Notes: generated by a model not told the origin, from the letters alone. A DNA stretch of 13,664 nucleotides from an uncultured Lachnospiraceae bacterium (GCA_910584785.1 CAJUDX010000077.1:1-13664); one strand, 5' to 3'; counted from the stretch's first letter, positions 1 to 6,996 are shown. Translations and numbers: made by a program.

Positions 1-62
1 AGGCGGTAACCGCCAATAGAAAAAATCATCTCATAACAACTTTTTTTCAACTGGTTAATCAT
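1..62 (-). CDS. 5' end of an unidentified gene (partial)
   Basis: An ATG at 62-60 opens a frame that stays open to the window edge. It gives 20 residues beginning MINQLKKSCYEMIFSIGGYR. A good ribosome site, GAGGTG at 73-68, lies 5 nt upstream of the ATG, and this spacing is the main support for a real start. Too little protein is visible to name a family. It lies downstream of the galactokinase gene on the same strand, after a 218-bp gap, so it may be a separate transcript or a distal gene of the same unit. A possible weak promoter (TTGATA at 115-110, TATGTT at 91-86, 18-bp spacer) would give only a very short leader. Confidence 0.6.
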   Translation of the reverse strand, partial: MINQLKKSCYEMIFSIGGYR

Positions 63-280
63 ATAATCACCTCATTTTAACCTTTAACATAAGCAATGAA
101 AAAACAATCTATCAATTTCTTTAGGATGACTCTATGATACCATATTTTTTCCCATTAGTTATTAAGAAAAGCTGACAGTTTCCCGACAATTTTCCTTAGT
201 TCATCCGAAAATTTATTAACAAATTTCAGCAAATGTTAAGATTAGGACAAGGTTAATCCACCAATCAAACCAATCATCAA
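63..280. other. AT-rich intergenic region downstream of galK
   Basis: This 218-bp AT-rich stretch lies between the galactokinase stop codon and the start of the partial gene at the left edge. I see no convincing ORF and no GC-rich hairpin followed by a T-run, so the galactokinase gene has no obvious intrinsic terminator here. Minus-strand promoter-like elements are weak: an extended -10-like TGGTATCAT around 135-143 and the TTGATA/TATGTT pair described for the partial gene. Confidence 0.5.
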
Positions 281-1570
281 TTATAATAAATCATTACAGC
301 AGATTGCCCCGTAAGGACGAATACTCATCCGGTAAGCGCTGCCCTCGCCGATGGTCTTTTCGATATAGGCAATGTATTCCTCCACCAGATCATTCGGCAG
401 CATCGCCATAATTACTCCAGCAAAACCGCCACCATGGATACGGCAGGCTCCTCTCTTCTTTTCGGCAATAAACATCTCGGTCAGCGCCAGCGCTACACTG
501 ATTCCCTGTTCCTGAACGCTGGCTGTGGTATAGCAGTTTTGCAGCCATTTCCAGGAAGAATTTCCCGAAGCTGTAATATTCTCCAAAAAGGCATTAAAAT
601 CTCCGGCTTTCAGCGCAGTAACCTCCGCCTCCACCTTCTTATTCTCTTCAAAGAAATGCAGGGCACGCATCACCGAACGGTCTCCCGCAAATGCACGCAC
701 CGCCTTTAAATCATCCAGCACGTCCTTTTCATCTACATCTGCCAAAACCTCTTTGCCAAAATACTGCGCGACCTTCTTCATTTCCTGGGGAACTGAGGAA
801 TAATCCGCACTTAAATCAGCATGTCCCTTCCCGGTCTGTACAATGATCAGGCTGTGGCCGGCACTTGCAAAGTCAAAATCAATCTTTTCTACCGCCGGGG
901 CTGCCGGATGTTTAAAATCAATGGTAATCAGTCCTCCGACCGCACAGGCCATCTGGTCTAAAAGGCCCGACGCCTTATTCCAGTAATGATTTTCAGAATA
1001 CTTTCCCACATGGGCGTAAGCAACCGTATCCAGCTTTCCTTCGTTAAAAAATGTATTCAGCATGGCACAGAGAAGCATCTCATAGGAGGCTGACGAGCTG
1101 ACGCCTGCAGCACTGATCACATTGCTGGTAATATAGGCATTAAAACCGCCGACCTTATATCCTGCCTCCAAAAATCCCTTAAGCAGACCCTTGGTTAAAT
1201 CCACCGTACCCGCCATCTTTGCACTGGGAGTTAAATCCTGCAAATCAATCGTAAAATCCTGATGATAGGTTTCGCTGACAATGCGGATCGTTTGGCTGTC
1301 ATTCTTTGCAGCCACACCCACGCAGTCCAGATTAATACTGCCCGCTAACACTTTTCCGTGGTTATGATCGGTGTGGTTGCCGCTGATTTCCGTTCTCCCC
1401 GGTGAAGTAAATAAAAGGATGTCCTGATCGCCGAATAATTGCTGATAGCCCTTCACCAATTCCTGATAACGTGCAGTGTTTTCCCCCACATGGCTTTCCC
1501 CATAAAGCTTAGTCATCAATTCTCTGCTCTTACTGCCTTCTAACAGCTGTAATGTTTCCTGAACCTTCAT
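281..1570 (-). CDS. galK: Galactokinase (GHMP kinase family)
   Basis: A 429-residue GHMP-superfamily sugar kinase, predicted to phosphorylate D-galactose at C1 with ATP, the entry step of the Leloir pathway in the cytoplasm. The galactokinase signature PGRTEISGNHTDHNHG is at about residues 57-72. The ATP-binding GHMP motif GVSSSAS is at 156-162. SGLLDQMACAVGG, carrying the expected catalytic Asp205, is at 201-213. The third motif GGGFAGV is at about 380-386. I chose the ATG at 1570 because AAGGAG lies 10 nt upstream and the family homology begins there; the longer frame to 1660 would translate the leader hairpin. The segment TGKGHADLSADYSSVP is unlike E. coli GalK, so this is a divergent branch and a different sugar substrate cannot be excluded. 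No galT or galE is beside it. It is transcribed from a good promoter at 1717-1745 with a roughly 140-nt leader. Confidence 0.9.
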   Translation of the reverse strand: MKVQETLQLLEGSKSRELMTKLYGESHVGENTARYQELVKGYQQLFGDQDILLFTSPGRTEISGNHTDHNHGKVLAGSINLDCVGVAAKNDSQTIRIVSETYHQDFTIDLQDLTPSAKMAGTVDLTKGLLKGFLEAGYKVGGFNAYITSNVISAAGVSSSASYEMLLCAMLNTFFNEGKLDTVAYAHVGKYSENHYWNKASGLLDQMACAVGGLITIDFKHPAAPAVEKIDFDFASAGHSLIIVQTGKGHADLSADYSSVPQEMKKVAQYFGKEVLADVDEKDVLDDLKAVRAFAGDRSVMRALHFFEENKKVEAEVTALKAGDFNAFLENITASGNSSWKWLQNCYTTASVQEQGISVALALTEMFIAEKKRGACRIHGGGFAGVIMAMLPNDLVEEYIAYIEKTIGEGSAYRMSIRPYGAICCNDLL

Positions 1571-1625
1571 AAACAATTTTCTCCTTTTCCCCTGTTCTGC
1601 TGGTGCTCTGTCTGCAGCCGCGTCC

Positions 1626-1657
1626 CATTTACAAATGCCGCCCGGCATCTGTAAATG
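1626..1657 (-). other. Strong hairpin in the galK 5' leader
   Basis: The two 14-base arms 1626-1639 and 1644-1657 are inverted repeats with a single mismatch. In the minus-strand RNA that mismatch is a G-U wobble, leaving a 4-nt loop (1640-1643). The hairpin sits between the predicted galK promoter and the ribosome site, about 56-88 nt before the start codon. No T-run follows it in either direction, so it is not a standard terminator. A smaller hairpin (CGGAC AGA GTCCG, about 1678-1690) lies further upstream in the same leader. It could be a regulatory leader structure, an mRNA stabiliser or a protein-binding palindrome. Confidence 0.6.
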
Positions 1658-1716
1658 CAATCCCTGACGAGATGGGCCGGACTCTGTCCGATAAGGTGTG
1701 GTTTTTATTCATGGTA

Positions 1717-1745
1717 AGTATAGCAAATTTTTTCTCCTGCAACAA
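1717..1745 (-). promoter_or_regulatory. Predicted galK promoter
   Basis: On the minus strand TTGTTG (1745-1740) and TATACT (1722-1717) are separated by 17 bp. A TGC directly before the -10 gives an extended -10 element. Transcription would start near 1709, giving a leader of about 140 nt that includes the 1626-1657 hairpin. Confidence 0.6.
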
Positions 1746-1807
1746 GGTAATATTTATCAAAAAACTATCATTTTTGTTGAATACCTATTTTTATTTTATT
1801 TTTTCTA

Positions 1808-1816
1808 TGCTATACT
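1808..1816 (+). promoter_or_regulatory. Extended -10 promoter for the DtxR-family gene
   Basis: TGC followed by TATACT (1811-1816) forms an extended -10 element on the plus strand. The -35 region around 1788-1793 is only a T-rich tract without a clear TTGACA match. It would start a leader of roughly 140 nt before the regulator gene. It is back-to-back with the galK promoter, so the two genes are divergently transcribed. Confidence 0.5.
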
Positions 1817-1841
1817 GTAGCTACTTGCTTACATGCATTTC

Positions 1842-1897
1842 ATCAAGATAAAACCCGTAATTCACCAAAATAAAACCTGTAATTTATCAAAATAACC
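1842..1897 (+). repeat. Imperfect 22-bp tandem repeat in the regulator leader
   Basis: Two 22-bp units (1842-1863 and 1864-1885) share the pattern AAATAAAACC-GTAATTT with a few differences. A third partial copy (1886-1897) follows directly. They lie just downstream of the predicted promoter of the DtxR-family gene and upstream of its start, where an operator or leader element would be expected. I do not recognise a known DtxR, MntR or IdeR box in them. Confidence 0.55.
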
Positions 1898-1901
1898 ACA
1901 T

Positions 1902-1925
1902 CGGTTTGCCCCCGATAAACCGGGG
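1902..1925 (+). other. Alternative hairpins before the regulator start
   Basis: Two mutually exclusive stems can form here: CGGTTT (1902-1907) with AAACCG (1917-1922), or CCCCG (1910-1914) with CGGGG (1921-1925). The segment ends about 30 nt before the ribosome site. This could be simple secondary structure or a switch; the sequence alone cannot decide. Confidence 0.4.
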
Positions 1926-1954
1926 TGTGCTGCACTTGAACACATGCACAGAAT

Positions 1955-1967
1955 GGAGGAAACATTG
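1955..1967 (+). promoter_or_regulatory. Ribosome binding site selecting a TTG start
   Basis: GGAGG at 1955-1959 sits 5 nt before an in-frame TTG at 1965. The in-frame ATG at 1944 has no upstream ribosome site, and the ATG at 1953 overlaps the GGAGG itself. The family usually begins with a sequence like KIQESAENYLE, which matches starting at the TTG. Confidence 0.6.
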
Positions 1968-2330
1968 AAAATACAAGAATCTGCTGAAAATTACCTGGAA
2001 ACCATTCTGATCCTCAGTCAGAAAAAGTCCCAGGTTCGTTCCATCGATATTGTCAACGAATTAGCTTTTTCCAAACCCAGCGTCAGCGTTGCGATGAAAA
2101 ATCTGCGGCAAAACGGCTATATCCTTATGGATAAGGATGGTCATATCACCCTGACCGACGCAGGAAGGGAAATTGCAGAAACTATCTATGAGCGCCATCA
2201 GCTCTTATCGCAGTGTCTGGTGCGCCTTGGTGTCGATGAGCAGACTGCCATCGAGGATGCCTGCCGCATCGAACATGTTATCAGTGCCAAAAGCTTTGAA
2301 GCCGTCAAACACCATCTGGAAACGCATTGA
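1965..2330 (+). CDS. DtxR/MntR-family metal-dependent transcriptional regulator
   Basis: A 121-residue cytoplasmic DNA-binding protein. The N-terminal winged helix-turn-helix spans about residues 5-65; the recognition region is around SKPSVSVAMKNLRQNGY (36-52). A helical dimerisation and metal-binding domain follows (about 68-118), and the SH3-like third domain of DtxR is absent. By alignment in my head with B. subtilis MntR, the ligand positions are Asn9, Glu12, His78, Cys100, Glu103 and His104. The Asp and Glu usually found at the first and fourth positions are replaced by Asn and Cys, so the metal preference may differ. The length is normal for small clostridial members of the family. It is a single-gene unit between divergent galK and convergent uraA, with no metal transporter beside it, so its targets are not evident. 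Identity as a DtxR-type regulator is fairly secure; the metal is not. Confidence 0.8.
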   Translation: MKIQESAENYLETILILSQKKSQVRSIDIVNELAFSKPSVSVAMKNLRQNGYILMDKDGHITLTDAGREIAETIYERHQLLSQCLVRLGVDEQTAIEDACRIEHVISAKSFEAVKHHLETH

Positions 2331-2358
2331 CCGCTCTTTATCGTTCAGCCTGTCCGAT

Positions 2359-2375
2359 GGGTGCCGACGGCATCC
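2359..2375 (+). terminator. Weak hairpin terminator between convergent genes
   Basis: GGGTGCC and GGCATCC flank a 3-nt loop and pair over 7 bp with one G-U in the plus-strand RNA. Only a short T-rich stretch (GTTTATCC) follows, so termination would be modest. It lies between the stops of the DtxR-family gene and the permease. The minus-strand version has an A-C mismatch and is weaker. Confidence 0.35.
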
Positions 2376-2377
2376 GT

Positions 2378-3634
2378 TTATCCCTGATCATTGGTGAGCC
2401 CCAGCCGATCCAGGCCAAAGAACACCAGGCTTAATACCATACCCACCACGCAGGCCAGAACCATCCCGCTTAACTGGATATTTCCAAGCTTTAAGGCAAT
2501 GCCGGACAGCCCTGTAACAAAAATTACCGAAGTCAGACTTAAATTTCGGGAATTGCCGTAATCCACCTTAGAATCCACCAGAATCCGCAGACCGGAGGTT
2601 CCAATCATACCATAGAGCAGGAAGGAAATTCCCCCGATAACCGGACCGGGAACGGTGCTGATCAGCGCCGAAAGCTTACCGCTGAAGGAACAGATAACCG
2701 AAAGCAGCGCTGCCCCGGCGATCACATACACGCTGTACACTCCGGTCACTGCCATAACCCCGATATTTTCACCGTAGGTCGTCGTCGGCACAGAGCCAAT
2801 ACAGCCGGAAAGCATGGTGGAAAAATTATCGCCAAACAGCGAGCGGTGAAGTCCCGGATCATTTAACAAATCCCTTCCCACTACCTTACTCGTCACCACC
2901 TGATGGCCGATATGCTCTGATGTAATCACCAGAATAACCGGAAGGATAATCAGGATTGCTTCCATATTAAATTTGGGCGCCTGGAAGTTAGGTATGGCAA
3001 AAAACGGCGCCGCTGCAACCTCGGCAAAATCCACAATTCCACAGACAAGAGCAGCAACATATCCGGCGATAACGGCAATCAAAATCGGGATAACCGACAA
3101 AAATCCCCGGAATAAAATATTGCCAAACACAGCAATTCCCAGTGTTACCAAAAACACAATCACCTTTCTCCCGTCTATCTCCGCATCCAAAAGCCCGGCA
3201 TTCTGTGCTGCCGAACCGGAAAGCTCCAGTCCGATTAAGGCCACCACCGGTCCCATCGCTGCAGGCGGCAGGACAATATCAATCCATTTCGTCCCAAACT
3301 TATATACAACAAAGGCAAGAATACAGCCGCAAAATCCCACAGCCACAAAACCGCCCAGCGCATAAGGATAGCCAAACTGTTCAATTACAATTCCCGCCGG
3401 AGCCAGAAAAGCAAAGCTTGAACCCAGATACGCCGGAGCCTTTCCCTTTGTTACAAAAATAAAGAGAAGCGTTCCCACCCCGTTCATAAAGAGCACCACC
3501 GCCGGATTAATGCCGAAAATAAACGGCACCAGCACGGACGCCCCAAACATAGCGAACATATGCTGTATGCTTAAGGGCACCAGCATATTCATCGGAACCT
3601 TCTCTTCCACCTGGATAATACGTTTTCCTACCAT
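2378..3634 (-). CDS. uraA: Uracil permease (NCS2 family)
   Basis: A 418-residue integral membrane protein of the nucleobase-cation symporter-2 family, predicted to import uracil with protons. The residues used by E. coli UraA to bind uracil and couple protons fall at nearly identical positions: Glu240 and His244 in ITSEHIGHQ, and Glu289 in TTTYGENIGV. The QHMFAMFGASVLVP segment near residues 24-37 and TSKVVGRDLL at 248-257 are also family hallmarks. Hydrophobic segments run throughout, consistent with 14 helices. I chose the ATG at 3634 because GGAGGT lies 7 nt upstream; the ATG at 3649 has no ribosome site. It follows the DUF554 gene by 60 bp with no terminator between, so both are probably transcribed from the promoter at 4496-4525. 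No PyrR-type attenuator is visible directly upstream. Confidence 0.9.
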   Translation of the reverse strand: MVGKRIIQVEEKVPMNMLVPLSIQHMFAMFGASVLVPFIFGINPAVVLFMNGVGTLLFIFVTKGKAPAYLGSSFAFLAPAGIVIEQFGYPYALGGFVAVGFCGCILAFVVYKFGTKWIDIVLPPAAMGPVVALIGLELSGSAAQNAGLLDAEIDGRKVIVFLVTLGIAVFGNILFRGFLSVIPILIAVIAGYVAALVCGIVDFAEVAAAPFFAIPNFQAPKFNMEAILIILPVILVITSEHIGHQVVTSKVVGRDLLNDPGLHRSLFGDNFSTMLSGCIGSVPTTTYGENIGVMAVTGVYSVYVIAGAALLSVICSFSGKLSALISTVPGPVIGGISFLLYGMIGTSGLRILVDSKVDYGNSRNLSLTSVIFVTGLSGIALKLGNIQLSGMVLACVVGMVLSLVFFGLDRLGLTNDQG

Positions 3635-3694
3635 TCCCAATACCTCCATATTCTTTTGTGACCAATCTCAAGAAAAATAATGCTCAGACACACG

Positions 3695-4420
3695 CTAAGG
3701 CAGCTCCGGGAAAAATGCCCAGGCTACAGCAACGACAATCGTCGGCAGCAAATTAGCCACCTTAACCTTCTTTCCCCAAACCAGGTTTAACCCCACACAA
3801 AAAATCAGCATAGACCCCGTCAAAGAAAGATTAGACAGCGCTTCTTCTGTCATCATTGGCTCCAGAAGCCCGGACATCAGAGTAATTGTGCCCTGAAACA
3901 GGCCAACAGGAATCACCGAAAAGATACAGCCCCTGCCCATAGCCGCAGTCATCACAAAGATAATCATAAGATCCAGCACAGCCTTAGCGGCTAAAATCGA
4001 GAAATCGCCCAGAATACCGTCCTGAATTGCCCCCACGACTGCCATAGCGCCGATGCATACCGTCAGCGAAGCAGTGACAAAACCATCGACAAAACCAGTA
4101 TCCCTGTCATTCTTTGTCTTTGTCTTTAACCATTCCCCAAACTGCTCCATCCCGGACTCAATATTCATCCATTCGCCAAGCAGCCCGCCGATGGCAAAGC
4201 TTCCAATCATCATCATGGTTTTCCCGCTTTTTATCTCGCCTTCAATGATGGTAAACATCTCCTGCAGGCATCCGCTGATACCCAAAAACAATACACAAAT
4301 CCCATTGGCGCTCATCAGCGTTTCCTGGTAACGCTTACCCATACGATTCCCAAACAACAGTCCGCCTATCCCTCCAACAGCAATCCCCACCATATTTATC
4401 ACTGTCCCTAAACCTGCCAT
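3695..4420 (-). CDS. DUF554 family integral membrane protein
   Basis: A 241-residue polytopic membrane protein with about six or seven hydrophobic segments, including roughly residues 5-23, 40-57, 69-83, 113-133, 140-162, 165-185 and 203-240. The glycine-rich start (VGIAVGGIGGLLFG) and the block VTASLTVCIGAMAVVGAIQD at 115-134 are typical of DUF554 (YdfK/YqgA-like). The function of this family is not established, although a transport role is plausible from its architecture. The ribosome site before the ATG at 4420 is weak (AAGGTG is about 15 nt away), but the start fits the usual family N-terminus. It is the first gene after a strong promoter and is followed 60 bp later by the uracil permease. 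That suggests co-expression but does not by itself show a nucleobase role. Confidence 0.8.
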   Translation of the reverse strand: MAGLGTVINMVGIAVGGIGGLLFGNRMGKRYQETLMSANGICVLFLGISGCLQEMFTIIEGEIKSGKTMMMIGSFAIGGLLGEWMNIESGMEQFGEWLKTKTKNDRDTGFVDGFVTASLTVCIGAMAVVGAIQDGILGDFSILAAKAVLDLMIIFVMTAAMGRGCIFSVIPVGLFQGTITLMSGLLEPMMTEEALSNLSLTGSMLIFCVGLNLVWGKKVKVANLLPTIVVAVAWAFFPELP

Positions 4421-4495
4421 CTTCTTATGTATACACCTTTCTCTGATTATGCTATGCTTCTTATATTTTTATTCATGCTTTATCTCTTCTACCAT

Positions 4496-4525
4496 GTTAT
4501 ACCGCATCTTTTTCTTCTATGTCAA
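4496..4525 (-). promoter_or_regulatory. Promoter of the DUF554-uraA unit
   Basis: A perfect TTGACA (4525-4520) and TATAAC (4501-4496) are separated by 18 bp on the minus strand. It lies downstream of ribH and upstream of the DUF554 gene, which makes the latter pair independent of the riboflavin operon. Transcription would begin about 70 nt before the DUF554 start. Confidence 0.7.
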
Positions 4526-4537
4526 GGAAAATCGTTC

Positions 4538-4576
4538 TTATCCCGGCAAAGTTATCCCGGCAAAGCGGGGATAACT
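4538..4576 (-). repeat. 14-bp tandem duplication with hairpin after ribH
   Basis: The 14-bp unit TTATCCCGGCAAAG occurs twice in direct tandem (4538-4551 and 4552-4565) and is followed by the inverted element GGGATAACT (4568-4576). In the minus-strand RNA, AGTTATCCC pairs with GGGATAACT over 9 bp around a 9-nt loop. This is at the 3' end of the rib operon, but only CTTTG follows rather than a U-run, so it is at best a weak terminator. The duplication offers two alternative partners for the inverted arm. Confidence 0.55.
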
Positions 4577-4579
4577 GCT

Positions 4580-5053
4580 CTACAGCTGTTTTAGCAAATT
4601 CACCATCTCAATCGCTGAAAGCGCGCAATCATATCCCTTATTTCCCGCCTTGCTGCCTGCCCTTGCGATAGCCTGCTCAATATTCTCTGTGGTAATTACC
4701 CCAAAAAGTACAGGAACCCCGGCAGAAAGTCCCACCTGGGCAATGCCCTTGGATACCTCATTGCACACATAATCATAATGTGTGGTATCTCCCCGGATCA
4801 CTGCCCCCACGCAAATCACAGCGTCATACTTCCCTGATTTTGCCATCTTTGCCGCAGTCAGCGGAATTTCAAACGCTCCGGGAACCCATGCGGCGGCAAT
4901 ATTTTTCTCTTCCACCCCATGGCGTACCAAACCGTCCACAGCCCCGCCCAAAAGCTTATTGACAATAATTTCATTAAACCTGGAAGCTACAATTCCCACC
5001 TTCATTCCCTCTGGCGCTACTACTTTTCCTTCAATTACCTGAATCTCTTTCAT
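4580..5053 (-). CDS. ribH: 6,7-dimethyl-8-ribityllumazine synthase
   Basis: A 157-residue enzyme, normal for the family, that condenses 5-amino-6-ribitylaminouracil with 3,4-dihydroxy-2-butanone 4-phosphate to give lumazine, the penultimate step of riboflavin synthesis. SRFNE (24-28) contains the substrate-stacking Phe26. WVPGAFEIP (56-64) and RGDTTHYD (87-94), with the expected catalytic His92, are family signatures. The enzyme usually forms 60-subunit or pentameric shells. The ATG at 5053 has AAGGAGG 6 nt upstream. It is the last gene of the rib operon, 43 bp after ribBA. Confidence 0.95.
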   Translation of the reverse strand: MKEIQVIEGKVVAPEGMKVGIVASRFNEIIVNKLLGGAVDGLVRHGVEEKNIAAAWVPGAFEIPLTAAKMAKSGKYDAVICVGAVIRGDTTHYDYVCNEVSKGIAQVGLSAGVPVLFGVITTENIEQAIARAGSKAGNKGYDCALSAIEMVNLLKQL

Positions 5054-5096
5054 GACTTACCTCCTTAAACTGATCATTCATTTATTTTTTATTTTC

Positions 5097-6314
5097 TTAC
5101 ACCACAATTTTCCGGAAAATATGTCCCATCTTTACCTGCTTTGTTTTCATATAAAACTGATCGTAGGGCTGAGGTTCAATCTCAATCGGGACGCGCTCCC
5201 GGATTTCCAGGCCAAAATCACTCAATCCATAGACCTTTTCCGGGTTATTGGTCAAAAGACGCAGGGACTTTACGCCTAAATCCGATAAAATCTGCGCCCC
5301 AATCCAGTATTCACGCAAATCCGGGGCAAATCCCAGCTTTAAATTGGCTTCCACCGTATCCAGCCCCTGTTCCTGAAGTTCATAGGCTTTCAGCTTATTA
5401 ATTAAGCCAATGCCGCGGCCCTCCTGACGCATATAGAGGATAACCCCCCGCCCTTCCTTTTCCACCTGGCTCATTGCCGTCTGAAGCTGCCTGCCGCAGT
5501 CACAGCGCATGGAGCCGAAGGTATCTCCTGTCAGACATTCGGAATGTACCCGGCAAAGCACATTTTCCCCGTCGCCGATTTCTCCCTTAACCAGTGCCAC
5601 ATGATGCTCCCCGGTCAGGTCGTTCACATAGCCATAAATCTGAAAATGCCCATACTGCGTAGGCATGTCTGCACAGGCTTCCCTGACCACATGCTTTTCA
5701 TGAATCCGGCAGTAATCCTGAAGATCGCGGATGGTAATAAACTTAAGCCCAAAGCGCCTGGCAAGCTTCCACAGATTGGGGGTCCGCATCATGGTCCCGT
5801 CATCCTCCATAACCTCACAGCAGATCCCGCACTCTTTAAGCCCAGCCAGCCGGCATAAATCCACAGTCGCCTCAGTGTGCCCGTTGCGGACAAGCACGCC
5901 TCCCCTCCTGGCAATCAGAGGAAACACATGTCCGGGCCTTCGGAAATCCTCCGGTTTCGCCCCCTCCTCCACACATTTCATCATCGTCAATGACCGTTCC
6001 GCAGCCGAAATCCCCGTCGAGGTATCCTTGTAGTCCACGGAGACGGTAAACGCCGTCTGGTGATTATCCGTATTTTCCGCCACCATCGGCATAAAACCAA
6101 GCTTTCCCGCAAGCCCGGCGCTCATGGGCGTACAGATTAATCCCTTGGCATAACAGGCCATAAAGTTAATATTTTCCTGGGTGGCATACTCTGCGGCACA
6201 AATCATATCTCCCTCATTCTCCCGGTTCTCATCGTCAGTCACCAGGATCACTTCCCCTGCCCTTAATGCCTCTAACGCCTCCTCAATGGTATTATACTTA
6301 TCTGGTTTATTCAT
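5097..6314 (-). CDS. ribBA: Bifunctional DHBP synthase / GTP cyclohydrolase II
   Basis: A 405-residue fusion supplying both branch substrates of riboflavin synthesis. Residues about 1-203 are 3,4-dihydroxy-2-butanone 4-phosphate synthase, acting on ribulose 5-phosphate: DDENRENEGD (27-36), STGISAAER (99-107) and RPGHVFPLIARRGGVLVRNGHTE within 126-148. Residues about 206-401 are GTP cyclohydrolase II: the zinc cysteines Cys260, Cys271 and Cys273 in HSECLTGDTFGSMRCDCG, and RQEGRGIGL at 296-304. Both sets of key residues are present, so both activities should be intact. The ATG at 6314 is chosen because AAAGGAG lies 8 nt upstream; the longer frame from 6347 would overlap ribE. It follows ribE by 22 bp. 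Confidence 0.95.
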   Translation of the reverse strand: MNKPDKYNTIEEALEALRAGEVILVTDDENRENEGDMICAAEYATQENINFMACYAKGLICTPMSAGLAGKLGFMPMVAENTDNHQTAFTVSVDYKDTSTGISAAERSLTMMKCVEEGAKPEDFRRPGHVFPLIARRGGVLVRNGHTEATVDLCRLAGLKECGICCEVMEDDGTMMRTPNLWKLARRFGLKFITIRDLQDYCRIHEKHVVREACADMPTQYGHFQIYGYVNDLTGEHHVALVKGEIGDGENVLCRVHSECLTGDTFGSMRCDCGRQLQTAMSQVEKEGRGVILYMRQEGRGIGLINKLKAYELQEQGLDTVEANLKLGFAPDLREYWIGAQILSDLGVKSLRLLTNNPEKVYGLSDFGLEIRERVPIEIEPQPYDQFYMKTKQVKMGHIFRKIVV

Positions 6315-6336
6315 CGTTCTCTCTCCTTTCCAGGCA

Positions 6337-6996
6337 TTATATTCCATACTCAGCCAACATCTCTATCGTCAGCCCGCTTCCCTTCTCTTCCTCAGTTTTG
6401 CCAACCATTTCCGCTTTGAACAATCTCTCCACATACTTTCCAACGATATCATTTTCCAGATTGACCACATCCCCTGCTTTTTTCCTCAGCAATGTGGTTT
6501 CCTCTCCCGTATGAGGAATCACCGATACCCCAAACCTGCCCTCCTCCACCTTTGCCACGGTCAGGCTGATTCCATCGATGGCAATTGACCCCTTTTCCAC
6601 AATCAGCCGCAAAATCTCCTGCCCGGTCTCAATCGTCACCCAAACCGCGTTTTCTTCCCGCCTATACTCCCGGATCACCCCGGTTCCGTCGATATGTCCC
6701 GACACTAAATGGCCTCCAAATCTCCCGTCTGCCGCCATGGCCCGCTCAAGATTCACCGTTTCCCCGGCCCCTTTCCTTCCCAGGCCGCTTCGCCGGAAGG
6801 TCTCTGCCATCACATCCGCCAGAAAGCCATCCGGCAGCAGTGAAGTCACAGTGAGACAAATACCGTCCACAGCAATGCTATCACCAATCTTTGTTCCTTC
6901 CAAAACCCGCTTTGCCTTTACTCCAATCCGCCCGGAATTTCCCCTTAACTCCACCTGCCGGATAATGCCCAATTCTTCAATGATTCCTGTAAACAT
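6337..6996 (-). CDS. ribE: Riboflavin synthase, alpha subunit
   Basis: A 219-residue enzyme that dismutates two lumazine molecules to riboflavin and 5-amino-6-ribitylaminouracil. It has the usual two tandem lumazine-binding barrels. The first begins MFTGIIEELG and contains DGICLTV (44-50). The second contains HLVSGHIDGTG (96-106), DGISLTV (141-147) and NLENDIVGKYVERL (179-192). The conserved N-terminal MFTGI supports starting at the ATG at 6996, which has GGGAG 6 nt upstream; a GTG at 6999 is possible but less likely. The start overlaps the ribD stop by one base (TGATG), indicating translational coupling. Confidence 0.95.
   Translation of the reverse strand: MFTGIIEELGIIRQVELRGNSGRIGVKAKRVLEGTKIGDSIAVDGICLTVTSLLPDGFLADVMAETFRRSGLGRKGAGETVNLERAMAADGRFGGHLVSGHIDGTGVIREYRREENAVWVTIETGQEILRLIVEKGSIAIDGISLTVAKVEEGRFGVSVIPHTGEETTLLRKKAGDVVNLENDIVGKYVERLFKAEMVGKTEEEKGSGLTIEMLAEYGI

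Noticed and set aside
1603..1851. Plus-strand 82-codon frame upstream of the regulator.
   Set aside because: It lies antisense to the galK start and leader, has no ribosome site, and its translation is low-complexity across the AT-rich promoter region.
1842..1897. A minimal CRISPR array.
   Set aside because: The units are directly adjacent with no spacers and are imperfect, so they are simple tandem repeats.
2973..3462. Plus-strand frames of about 100-130 codons opposite uraA.
   Set aside because: They are antisense shadows of the permease, without ribosome sites or recognisable protein features.
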